Shown: in pieces, positions 1-5,186 of the stretch
How positions within the stretch are numbered: position 1 is the stretch's first letter
Layout: the number at the start of each line of letters is the position of its first letter
NCBI GenBank assembly: GCA_003248755.1
Contig: QFQW01000134.1
Coordinates: 1 to 6,994, forward strand
Length of the DNA: 6,994 nucleotides
DNA from: Chryseobacterium sp.
GTDB taxonomy: Bacteria; Bacteroidota; Bacteroidia; Flavobacteriales; Weeksellaceae
Reading direction: 5' to 3'
Made by a program: the position numbers and the translations under genes
The notes under the pieces: generated by a model
The model's database searches: none
Seen by the model: only the letters and a program-made list of their open reading frames with translations
Told to the model about the DNA's origin: nothing

Positions 1-183
1 ATCTTTAATAACAATTACAGAATCTCCATTTTGCAATTCCTTCCCAAGAGAATCGAAAATTTTACCTTCAGAAGAAACTTCTGCAGGATCCCACTCGTAG
101 AAACATTGGGAACAGACTTGTAAATTATCTTGCTCATAAGTGAATTCGGATTGGCATTTTGGACAAAGAATGGTGTCGCTCAT
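1..183 (-). CDS. yjdM: YjdM/PhnA-family zinc-ribbon protein, N-terminal part (runs off left edge)
   Basis: The reverse strand reads from an ATG at 183-181 through 61 uninterrupted codons to the window edge, so the C-terminal part is missing; the E. coli homologue is about 110 residues. The start MSDTILCPKCQSEF carries a four-cysteine zinc ribbon (Cys7, Cys10, Cys24, Cys27), followed by FYEWDPAE and GDSVIVIKD. These match the zinc-ribbon and PhnA domain start of E. coli YjdM (older name PhnA). The family is often annotated 'alkylphosphonate utilization protein' because of its E. coli neighbourhood, but a direct role in phosphonate breakdown is not established and nothing here suggests one. It is likely a small soluble zinc-binding protein. 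It is transcribed divergently from gcvT and has a promoter of its own in the shared spacer. The family call is firm; the function is not. Confidence 0.88.
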   Translation of the reverse strand, partial: MSDTILCPKCQSEFTYEQDNLQVCSQCFYEWDPAEVSSEGKIFDSLGKELQNGDSVIVIKD

Positions 184-189
184 AATTGA

Positions 190-217
190 TTTAAAGTTTA
201 ATGTTCAAGGTTTAAAG
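190..217. repeat. Degenerate heptamer tandem array 1
   Basis: Four in-phase 7-bp units: TTTAAAG, TTTAATG, TTCAAGG, TTTAAAG (190-196, 197-203, 204-210, 211-217), with a fifth, poorly matching TTGGATT after them. The array lies between the predicted start of the yjdM-like transcript and its start codon, so it would form most of that 5' leader. Confidence 0.6.
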
Positions 218-225
218 TTGGATTG

Positions 226-256
226 CAAAGATAATCAAATTGCTGATTGACTTCAA
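226..256 (-). promoter_or_regulatory. Promoter for the yjdM-like gene (Bacteroidota type)
   Basis: On the minus strand TTG (256-254) is followed after 20 nt by TATCTTTG (233-226). This fits the Bacteroidota sigma consensus TTG-N17-23-TAnnTTTG. Transcription would begin a few bases downstream, near 220, giving a leader of roughly 35 nt that consists almost entirely of the heptamer array at 190-217. Assignment is by consensus only. Confidence 0.6.
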
Positions 257-275
257 CCAACATTTATCAGCTTAT

Positions 276-317
276 TTTAAAGTCTAATATCTAGTATCTA
301 TTATCTAAAATCTTCTT
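276..317. repeat. Degenerate heptamer tandem array 2
   Basis: Six in-phase 7-bp units: TTTAAAG, TCTAATA, TCTAGTA, TCTATTA, TCTAAAA, TCTTCTT. The first is identical to the first unit of the array at 190-217. The array ends exactly where the -7 box of gcvT (318-325) begins, so it occupies the place where a -33 element and upstream promoter DNA would lie. Confidence 0.6.
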
Positions 318-325
318 TATATTTG
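318..325 (+). promoter_or_regulatory. -7 box of the gcvT promoter
   Basis: TATATTTG matches the Bacteroidota TAnnTTTG -7 element, 31 nt before the gcvT start codon. No TTG lies at the expected distance upstream, because that stretch is filled by the TCTANTA heptamers. The promoter may therefore be weak at -33 or depend on an activator. No glycine-riboswitch-like structure is visible in the short leader. Confidence 0.5.
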
Positions 326-356
326 TGCGCAACTAAAATAAATCGTTAAAATAAAA

Positions 357-1436
357 ATGAAAAAAACCGCTTTATACGATAAACACGTTTCTCTAGGTGC
401 TAAAATCGTTCCGTTTGCAGGATTTGAGATGCCTGTTCAATATTCGGGAGTTACAGAAGAACATTTTGCTGTCCGCGAAAAAGCGGGGATTTTTGATGTC
501 TCTCATATGGGACAATTTTTCATAGAAGGTCCTTCGGCTAAAGACTTGTTACAGTTTGTGACCTCCAATAATGTGGATGCTCTTGAAAATGGAAAAGCAC
601 AATATTCTTGCCTTCCTAATGAAACTGGCGGAATTGTAGATGATTTGATTGTTTACAAAATCAAAGATGAAAAATATTTCGTAGTAGTTAATGCTTCAAA
701 CATTGATAAAGACTGGAATCATATCGCAAAGTACAATGAGAAATTCGGAACAAAGATGACAAATGCTTCTGATGAAATGTCATTAATCGCAATTCAAGGT
801 CCAAAAGCTACAGAGATTCTTCAAAAATTAACAGAAACAGATTTATCAGCAATCCCGTATTATCATTTCACAATTGGTTCTGTAGCTGGTTTTTCTGATG
901 TGATTATTTCCAATACAGGTTATACAGGAAGTGGTGGATTCGAAATTTATTTTGATAATAAATATGCGGAACAGCTTTGGGATTCATTATCAGAAGCAGG
1001 AAAAGAATTTGGAATGATTCCTTGTGGATTGGCTTCCAGAGATACGTTGAGATTGGAAAAAGGTTTCTGTCTCTACGGAAACGATATTGATGATACGACT
1101 TCTCCGCTTGAAGCAGGATTAGGCTGGATTACAAAATTTGATAAAGATTTTGTGAACAAAGCATTCTTAGAAAATCAAAAAAATGAAGGTGTTTCCAGAA
1201 AATTAGTTGGTTTTGAAATGCAGGAAAAAGCAATTCCAAGACACGATTATGAAGTAATTGATGCGGAGGGAAATATCATCGGAAAAGTAACTTCCGGAAC
1301 AATGTCGCCAATGAAAAAAATCGGATTAGGTTTGGCTTACGTTGATAAACCGAACTTCAAATTAGGTTCTGAAATCTTTATCAGAATCAGAAACAAAGAT
1401 ATTCCTGCGAAAGTGGTAAAACTTCCTTTTGTTTAA
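357..1436 (+). CDS. gcvT: Aminomethyltransferase, glycine cleavage system T-protein
   Basis: GcvT takes the aminomethyl group held on lipoyl-GcvH and transfers the one-carbon unit to tetrahydrofolate. This releases ammonia and gives 5,10-methylene-THF, in the cytoplasm. The 359-residue product is about the normal family length (E. coli 364). It starts at an ATG in an A-rich context and opens with the typical LYDKHVSLGAKIVPFAGFEMP. GGIVDDLIVY (91-100) carries the conserved catalytic aspartate region. YTGSGGFEIYF (189-199) and CGLASRDTLRLEKGFCLYGND (from Cys223 to Asp243) form the folate-site signatures. SPLEAGLGW (249-257) and the C-terminal barrel with TSGTMSPM (312-319) complete the protein. 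It stands alone: gcvH and gcvP are not in the window, so the complex must be completed from elsewhere. It is followed by a strong terminator and converges with the peroxidase gene. No defect is seen. Confidence 0.97.
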   Translation: MKKTALYDKHVSLGAKIVPFAGFEMPVQYSGVTEEHFAVREKAGIFDVSHMGQFFIEGPSAKDLLQFVTSNNVDALENGKAQYSCLPNETGGIVDDLIVYKIKDEKYFVVVNASNIDKDWNHIAKYNEKFGTKMTNASDEMSLIAIQGPKATEILQKLTETDLSAIPYYHFTIGSVAGFSDVIISNTGYTGSGGFEIYFDNKYAEQLWDSLSEAGKEFGMIPCGLASRDTLRLEKGFCLYGNDIDDTTSPLEAGLGWITKFDKDFVNKAFLENQKNEGVSRKLVGFEMQEKAIPRHDYEVIDAEGNIIGKVTSGTMSPMKKIGLGLAYVDKPNFKLGSEIFIRIRNKDIPAKVVKLPFV

Positions 1437-1451
1437 ATTATAAATTACATA

Positions 1452-1480
1452 AAAAAGCGTTCAATTTTTGAACGCTTTTT
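1452..1480. terminator. Bidirectional intrinsic terminator between gcvT and the peroxidase gene
   Basis: A perfect 13-bp stem, AAAAAGCGTTCAA (1452-1464) and TTGAACGCTTTTT (1468-1480), closes a 3-nt loop. T-rich sequence follows on the plus strand and a T run follows on the minus strand. It lies 15 nt after the gcvT stop and 29 nt after the end of the convergent gene, so it can terminate both. Confidence 0.9.
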
Positions 1481-1509
1481 ATTTTTTATAAATCTAATTT
1501 CTAGAACAT

Positions 1510-2043
1510 CTATTTCAGATATTTCGTAATGCTCTCGCTCATTGGATTGGTTTTACTTTCAAAACTGTCAATAATATTACCTTTTTCATCCAATAAAATC
1601 TTCGTAAAGTTCCAGCCAATGGTTGTGTTTTTTACTCCGTTTTCCTTTTTGTCGGTTAAGAATTTGTAAATCGGTGCAATGTCATCACCTTTTACAGAAA
1701 TCTTCGCAGCCATTGGAAACTGAACACCGTAATTTCTCTGGCAGAATGTTGCAATCTCGTGATTGGCTCCAGGTTCCTGCCCTCCAAAATTATTAGCAGG
1801 AAAACCAACAACTACCAATTTGTTTTTGTACTGCTCATAAAGCTTTTCCAAATCAGCATACTGAGGTGTGAATCCGCATTCGGAAGCGGTGTTGACAACC
1901 AATATTTTTTTGCCTTTGAACTTAGAAAAATCAATTGTAGAACCGTCAAGCGCTTCTACTTTGAAGCTGTGAATCGATTTTGCCTGTGCCTTATTTTTTG
2001 TAAATCCGAATAATGATAGCATAATAACAAGTAAATATTTCAT
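1510..2043 (-). CDS. Glutathione-peroxidase-family thiol peroxidase, exported
   Basis: This 177-residue protein reduces hydroperoxides with a thiol partner. The peroxidatic site is NTASECGFT (51-59, Cys56). The rest of the catalytic tetrad is visible as Gln89 in FPANNFGGQEPG (81-92) and Trp144-Asn145 in IGWNFTKIL (142-150). Cys101 in FCQRNYGVQFPM sits where the resolving cysteine of two-cysteine, thioredoxin-dependent members such as yeast Gpx3 sits. The true electron donor is therefore more likely thioredoxin-like than glutathione (inference). The N-terminus MKYLLVIMLSLFGF is a hydrophobic signal peptide, with a probable cut in the NKAQAK region around residues 19-21, so the mature enzyme should act in the periplasm. 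Its charged c-region makes the cleavage site uncertain. It is a single-gene unit, convergent with gcvT. Confidence 0.93.
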   Translation of the reverse strand: MKYLLVIMLSLFGFTKNKAQAKSIHSFKVEALDGSTIDFSKFKGKKILVVNTASECGFTPQYADLEKLYEQYKNKLVVVGFPANNFGGQEPGANHEIATFCQRNYGVQFPMAAKISVKGDDIAPIYKFLTDKKENGVKNTTIGWNFTKILLDEKGNIIDSFESKTNPMSESITKYLK

Positions 2044-2060
2044 AAAGATAATTTAAAAAT

Positions 2061-2068
2061 CAAATTTA
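2061..2068 (-). promoter_or_regulatory. Possible -7 box for the peroxidase gene
   Basis: The minus strand reads TAAATTTG, matching TAnnTTTG, 17 nt before the start codon. A TTG at the normal -33 distance is absent, so this is a tentative assignment based on one element. Confidence 0.35.
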
Positions 2069-2219
2069 AAACAAGTTTGGGGATTTCTTATCAGTATTCC
2101 AAAACTTATAAAAGAATTAACTTTTGATTCGTAATCTCTTCTATAAACATTATAGGATAAAAACTAAGAGAAAATTTCAAAATCTTCTGAATAAAAAATA
2201 ACCATTTTTAGGTATTTAC

Positions 2220-2246
2220 TTGTGTTCTATTAGCAATTTATATTTG
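2220..2246 (+). promoter_or_regulatory. Promoter for the 2375-4011 cluster
   Basis: TTG (2220-2222), 16 nt, then TATATTTG (2239-2246). This fits the Bacteroidota consensus with a spacer one base under the usual 17-23. Transcription from about 2253 would give a leader of roughly 120 nt before the first gene. Confidence 0.5.
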
Positions 2247-2262
2247 CTTAAAACTAATAATC

Positions 2263-2304
2263 ATGAAAGCTTTTATTAATAGAAGTTTATTGTCAACTTG
2301 TTGA
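2263..2304 (+). CDS. 13-codon leader ORF (uncertain)
   Basis: ATG at 2263 opens MKAFINRSLLSTC and stops at TGA 2302-2304. It sits just after the predicted transcription start and overlaps the left arm of the leader hairpin. The peptide shows no run of a single amino acid of the kind seen in classical attenuators, and an ORF of this size is common by chance. It is listed because of its position, not because coding is shown. Confidence 0.2.
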   Translation: MKAFINRSLLSTC

Positions 2305-2326
2305 AAATGAATATTAAAAAAGCTTT
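2266..2326 (+). other. Leader hairpin upstream of the exported-protein gene
   Basis: AAAGCTTTTATTAAT (2266-2280) can pair with ATTAAAAAAGCTTT (2313-2326), giving 14 base pairs with one bulged A. The intervening loop holds a small TCAA-CTTG-TTGA hairpin (2293-2304). It lies within the predicted 5' leader. No T run follows the right arm, so it is not a terminator. The pairing is almost all A-T and could be weak. Confidence 0.35.
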
Positions 2327-2374
2327 ATAGTTTGAGGCTTTGTTATTATAACAATAATTTAAAAATATAAAACT

Positions 2375-3034
2375 ATGAAAACAAAATTATTATTACTACT
2401 TGTGCTTTGGGCGGGAGTGGTTTGGGGGCAGAGAAATGAATTTATTTTTACAAGAAAAGCGAAAGAAATGGGATTTGTAGCTTATCTAACACAGTTGAAA
2501 TACAAATCGGAAATTCAAATGAATAATTTAATTAATGAAAAACCAAATGAAAAATCAAAAAAAGAACAAGAAGAGAATAGACTTAAAAAAGAGAAAATAT
2601 ACAAGTCACTGAAAATAAGCGTAGATGTTTTACTTAATCAAATGTTGGCAGACTTGTATAAAAGTAATTCTTTACGCTTGTATAGAAGTGCAGACAAATA
2701 TATAAAAAAACAAGAAGAATTTCCTGAAAAATATAGTTCTTATAAAGATTTCTTAAAACATATTGATTCATTGAGCAATTCTTTATCAGCCGATAAGAAC
2801 GAAAACAATACAAATGATAACCTAAAATCTATGACAGAAAGTAGCGGATTTTTTGATATTGTTCTTGCTTCTGATTGGACATCTGTTGGAACTCTTGTTT
2901 TTGATGTTTTTAAAACAAACCAAGAAAACAGACAAAAGAAAGTCGAAAATATGGTTACTATATTGAACCAACTTCGCCTAAAAAATATCAGTGAATTAAA
3001 GGAAAAAGATGAGGACAAAAAAGAAAAGCAATAA
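2375..3034 (+). CDS. Hypothetical exported Lys/Glu-rich protein
   Basis: I do not recognise this 219-residue protein. It begins with a clear Sec signal peptide, MKTKLLLLLVLWAGVVWGQ, with a likely cut after Gly18; there is no lipobox. The mature part has no cysteine. It has a charged, probably helical segment rich in Lys, Glu and Asn (about 54-76), a mixed helical region (77-130), an Asn/Ser-rich linker (about 132-156), a more hydrophobic stretch (about 158-180, FFDIVLASDW and following) and a Lys/Glu-rich tail (185-219). It would act in the periplasm or at the cell surface. Parts are very A-rich: I count 12 G+C in the 60 bases 2521-2580, against 26 in 1021-1080 of gcvT. It heads a plus-strand unit with the broken gene at 3057, 22 nt downstream. 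The reading frame and signal make it a credible gene; the function is unknown. Confidence 0.72.
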   Translation: MKTKLLLLLVLWAGVVWGQRNEFIFTRKAKEMGFVAYLTQLKYKSEIQMNNLINEKPNEKSKKEQEENRLKKEKIYKSLKISVDVLLNQMLADLYKSNSLRLYRSADKYIKKQEEFPEKYSSYKDFLKHIDSLSNSLSADKNENNTNDNLKSMTESSGFFDIVLASDWTSVGTLVFDVFKTNQENRQKKVENMVTILNQLRLKNISELKEKDEDKKEKQ

Positions 3035-3056
3035 CAAATCTTTAAAATAAAACATT

Positions 3057-3608
3057 ATGCACACAAAACCCTCCTCACAGCGTTTTTATTGCTGTTCTGC
3101 ATATCTTCATTGCGCAAGATAAGAAACTGTCCAAAAAACAACAAACTGCAATCAACCCATCGAAATGTGAGCATTATGCTCTTGTGTTTCTGATAGAAAT
3201 CAAGATACTCGTGAAGACAGTCTTTATGAACATGAGTTTGAAGAAAGAATTAATAAATTAGTTTGTGTAGATATTGTCAAAGATTTGCCAGAAGTTATTA
3301 ATAAGAAAATACACGATTGGTGGATTAAGAATGAAGGAAAAGTCATGTGTTATGGAACAAGTTTCAATATTTCAGGAGGAAATCTTCTAAAATTAGCAGT
3401 TTATAGATAATTTACTGAATTTTTAGTACAGGCTGTATATGACTGGAAAGTTCCGCTAAATACAGTTAATGAAAGTGATAGAAGAACAACATTAGATTAT
3501 ATCAAAGATGAACTTGAACGAAGTAGAGGTCAGGTAAATGAAAAAACTCTCAAAGATTATTATGACTTATTAAGAAGAAATGGAGCAAAGCATAAAGCTG
3601 AACTTTAA
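3057..3608 (+). pseudogene. Broken gene: exported protein with ankyrin-like C-terminus
   Basis: No single frame is open, but pieces in successive frames read as one protein of about 180 residues. ATG 3057 starts MHTK. One base later in frame comes TLLTAFLLLFCISS, a good signal peptide. Another shift gives AQDKKLSKKQQTAINPSK, a typical mature N-terminus. A third, between about 3171 and 3200, restores the starting frame with SDRNQDTREDSLYEHEF onward. Each shift fits loss of one base, and together they restore the frame. An in-frame TAA at 3408-3410 then interrupts VYR-stop-FTEFLVQAVYDW. The frame stays open to TAA 3606-3608, ending DYYDLLRRNGAKHKAEL. The segment NLLKLAVYR...FTEFLVQA...NTVNESDRRTTLDYI resembles degenerate ankyrin repeats (inference by eye). 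It was probably a periplasmic protein expressed with its neighbours. Three shifts plus a nonsense codon indicate real decay rather than one sequencing error. Confidence 0.75.
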
Positions 3609-3620
3609 AAATTCTAAAAA

Positions 3621-4011
3621 ATGCAAAACCGTTTCCAAGACCAAAACAAAACCGCTTCAGATTTTTACCAGCAAGTTTGGGTGGTTTGTCCTGTTTGCCA
3701 CAAGAAAGCCATTGCCAAAACTTTTATAGAAAAGAAAGTGGCTCGGTTGCAATGTTTAAGCTGCGGATATAACAAAGAAGTTTCTATGGAGTCGGAGATT
3801 GCTGGGCATAAAGTGCTAAATATCAGTTCTGCCAACTACTTTTTCGGAGCAGAGTTGTGGTTGCAACATCCTTTCAAAGATGATGTCTTTGTAGCTTATA
3901 ATGGGGAAGAATTAGACTATTATAGAAGCTTATATCTCTGCAGGTTTGCGGGAACACAAAGACAGGACGCATTTCACACTTCTGGAAAAACTTTCTAGAT
4001 TATGGAATTAA
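3621..4011 (+). pseudogene. Zinc-ribbon protein gene, frameshifted near codon 101
   Basis: ATG 3621 lies 12 nt after the preceding stop, in an operon-like position. The first 100 codons are open and carry a four-cysteine zinc ribbon, CPVC (23-26) and CLSC (45-48), with an 18-residue spacing, then SANYFFGAELWLQHPF (70-85), VAYNGEELDY (91-100). In the original frame the rest is an unlikely YRSLYLCRF tail ending at 3998. Dropping one base near 3922 gives DYLEAYISAGLREHKDRTHF, then TLLEKLSRLWN and a stop at 4009-4011. That reads as a natural charged, helical C-terminus, so a 1-nt insertion is inferred. The protein is probably a cytoplasmic metal-binding protein of unknown role. The truncated 125-residue product may still be made. 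Whether the natural C-terminus was longer than 4011 cannot be told. Confidence 0.7.
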
Positions 4012-4019
4012 TACAAAAA

Positions 4020-4045
4020 AGGCTTCGAGAGCCTCAGCCTGACAG
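4020..4045. repeat. Short palindromic dispersed-repeat unit
   Basis: AGGCT-TCGAG-AGCCT (4020-4034) is a 5-bp stem with a 5-nt loop, followed by CAGCCTGACAG. It resembles the CTTCGACAGGCTCAGCCTGACA-like element that I recall as scattered between genes in many bacterial genomes (from memory, unchecked). Read on the minus strand the hairpin is followed by six Ts (4020-4015), so it could also work as a weak minus-strand terminator. Confidence 0.4.
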
Positions 4046-4069
4046 TATATAAAACTGCTTTTTTTGCTG

Positions 4070-4110
4070 AGCGAAAGCGCCTTTGCGTGCCTTAAAAATA
4101 TTCTCAATAA
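4070..4110. repeat. Dispersed intergenic repeat, copy 1
   Basis: AGCGAAAGCGCCTTTGCGTG followed by CCTTAAAAATATTCTCAATAA. It aligns over nearly its whole length, with small gaps, to 5136-5174 in the next spacer. Stretches of the CTTTGCGTnC type recur between genes in Bacteroidota genomes (family resemblance recalled, not searched). Confidence 0.55.
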
Positions 4111-4140
4111 TGATGAAAATTTTGACGTCTAAAATCATCA
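4111..4140. other. Imperfect inverted repeat
   Basis: TGATGA (4111-4116) and TTTT (4120-4123) can pair with AAAA (4131-4134) and TCATCA (4135-4140). This gives ten base pairs with a three-A bulge and a GACGTCT loop. It lies between the repeat unit and the terminator; its function is unknown. A chance 13-codon ORF (4110-4151) covers it. Confidence 0.3.
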
Positions 4141-4178
4141 ATCCAAACTAACTATTCCTAATTTTTTCTCTCTCAAAG

Positions 4179-4205
4179 CCTGCCATTTCCCGGCAGGTTT
4201 TTTTT
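4179..4205 (+). terminator. Intrinsic terminator after the exported-protein/zinc-ribbon cluster
   Basis: CCTGCC (4179-4184) and GGCAGG (4192-4197) form a G+C-rich 6-bp stem around a 7-nt loop, followed by eight Ts (4198-4205). It terminates plus-strand transcription from the 2375-4011 unit and insulates the next gene, which starts 52 nt downstream. Confidence 0.85.
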
Positions 4206-4238
4206 GCTGTGGCAATTCAAAAAATATAGATACCTTTA
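4203..4238 (+). promoter_or_regulatory. Weak promoter candidate for the isomerase-like gene
   Basis: TTTG (4203-4206, inside the terminator T run) and TACCTTTA (4231-4238), which matches TAnnTTTG except for the last base. The spacer is 24 nt, one over the usual range. A promoter must lie here because the terminator cuts off upstream transcription, but this exact assignment is tentative. Confidence 0.3.
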
Positions 4239-4257
4239 AACAATCGAAAAATCAAAA

Positions 4258-5124
4258 ATGACCAGAAAAGATTTTATAAGCTTGTCCGGATTGGGATTTT
4301 TGGGTTTATATGCTTGCGGAACTTCAAATCTTATGAATAACAGAAAACCTTTGGCCATACAGCTTTATACGATTCGGGATGCAGTTGCTGAGAATTTGGA
4401 AAAATCCTTGGAACGTTTAGCACAACTAGGTTTTAAGCAACTCGAAATCTACGGTTACGACGGAAAATTCTTTGGAAAGACCAGAAATGAATTTCAAACA
4501 ATTTTGAGAAATGTTGGTCTGGAAGTCATCAGTTCACATCACACCACTGGAATTGCTCACAGCAGCAAGGGCACACTTTTGAATGACTGGGAAAAGTCTG
4601 TGGAAGATTTACATTTCATTGGTTCAAAATACATGGTTTGCTCATATCTTTTTGAGGAAGAAAGAACTTTGGAACATTATAAAAAACTTCCCGAATTACT
4701 CAATCAATCGGGCGAAATAACCAAAAAGGCAGGAATCGATTTTGCTTATCATAACCACGATTTTGAATTTGAGAAATTAGAGGGCAAAATTATTTATGAT
4801 TTCATTTTAGATAAAACCGATTCTGATTTGGTGAAAATGGAACTTGACCTTTATTGGATTTCAAAAGCTGGATTCAATCCTTTGGATTATTTTGAAAGAT
4901 ATCCAAAAAGATTTCCTTTGTGGCATGTAAAAGATATGAAAGCCGGAACCAAAGATTTTGCTGAGATTGGAAATGGAATTATTGATTTTAAAACAATTTT
5001 CGAAGCCAAAGAAAAAGCAGGTATCAAATATTGGTTTCTGGAACAAGATTCCAGCGACAAAGATATTTTTGAAAGTATCAAAATCAGTAAAGATTATATC
5101 GAAAAAAATAGCTTCTTCAATTAA
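4258..5124 (+). CDS. Xylose-isomerase-like TIM-barrel protein (sugar isomerase/epimerase family), probable lipoprotein
   Basis: This 288-residue protein belongs to the AP-endonuclease-2/xylose-isomerase-like TIM-barrel superfamily, whose members isomerise or epimerise sugars at a metal centre. Barrel signatures are PLAIQLYTIRD (31-41), LGFKQLEIYG (57-66), VISSHHTTG (90-98), YHNHDFEF (164-171), MELDLYW (194-200), PLWHVKDM (220-227), AEIGNGIIDF (235-244) and FLEQD (260-264). Likely metal or substrate residues are Glu63, His165/His167, Glu195/Asp197, His223/Asp226 and Glu262. The N-terminus MTRKDFISLSGLGFLGLYACG resembles a Tat-type signal (Arg3-Lys4-x-Phe6) ending in a lipobox with Cys20. An extracytoplasmic lipoprotein is therefore expected, as in many Bacteroidota relatives. 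The substrate cannot be told: no sugar transporter, dehydrogenase or glycosidase is adjacent. It appears to be a single-gene unit and is intact. Confidence 0.88.
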   Translation: MTRKDFISLSGLGFLGLYACGTSNLMNNRKPLAIQLYTIRDAVAENLEKSLERLAQLGFKQLEIYGYDGKFFGKTRNEFQTILRNVGLEVISSHHTTGIAHSSKGTLLNDWEKSVEDLHFIGSKYMVCSYLFEEERTLEHYKKLPELLNQSGEITKKAGIDFAYHNHDFEFEKLEGKIIYDFILDKTDSDLVKMELDLYWISKAGFNPLDYFERYPKRFPLWHVKDMKAGTKDFAEIGNGIIDFKTIFEAKEKAGIKYWFLEQDSSDKDIFESIKISKDYIEKNSFFN

Positions 5125-5135
5125 AATCTTACCTA

Positions 5136-5174
5136 AGCAAAGCGCCTTCGTGAACCTTAAATTATTTTCAATAA
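5136..5174. repeat. Dispersed intergenic repeat, copy 2
   Basis: AGCAAAGCGCCTTCGTGAAC followed by CTTAAATTATTTTCAATAA. It aligns to 4070-4110 with the same order of elements (AAAGCGCCTT, CGTG, CCTTAAA, TATT, TCAATAA). It starts 12 nt after the isomerase-like gene; no intrinsic terminator is visible in this spacer. Confidence 0.55.
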
Positions 5175-5186
5175 ATAAACAGCAAA

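Larger units (their letters stand above)
2044..2374. other. 331-nt intergenic region, divergent promoters
   Basis: Very AT-rich spacer between the minus-strand peroxidase gene and the plus-strand exported-protein gene. It holds the possible peroxidase -7 box (2061-2068) and a small perfect inverted repeat, CTATAA-aca-TTATAG (2141-2155), which could be an operator but has no known match. It also holds a plus-strand promoter (2220-2246), a 13-codon ORF and a leader hairpin. I see no RNA gene and no longer coding region on either strand. Confidence 0.6.

Noticed and set aside
184..356. Possible glycine riboswitch before gcvT
   Set aside because: The leader after the predicted start is only about 25 nt, and no tandem aptamer-like structure is visible. 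The region is explained by promoters and heptamers.
1759..2013. 84-codon plus-strand open frame
   Set aside because: It lies entirely antisense to the well-supported peroxidase gene and shows no recognisable protein features.
2740..3018. 92-codon minus-strand open frame
   Set aside because: It is antisense to the exported Lys/Glu-rich protein; its Phe/Ser-rich composition is what the complement of a Lys/Glu-rich gene gives.
4110..4205. Attenuator made of a 13-codon ORF (MMKILTSKIINPN), a hairpin and the terminator ahead of the isomerase-like gene
   Set aside because: No promoter is seen upstream of the ORF, no antiterminator pairing with the 4179-4197 stem was found, and the terminator is well placed simply to end the upstream unit.
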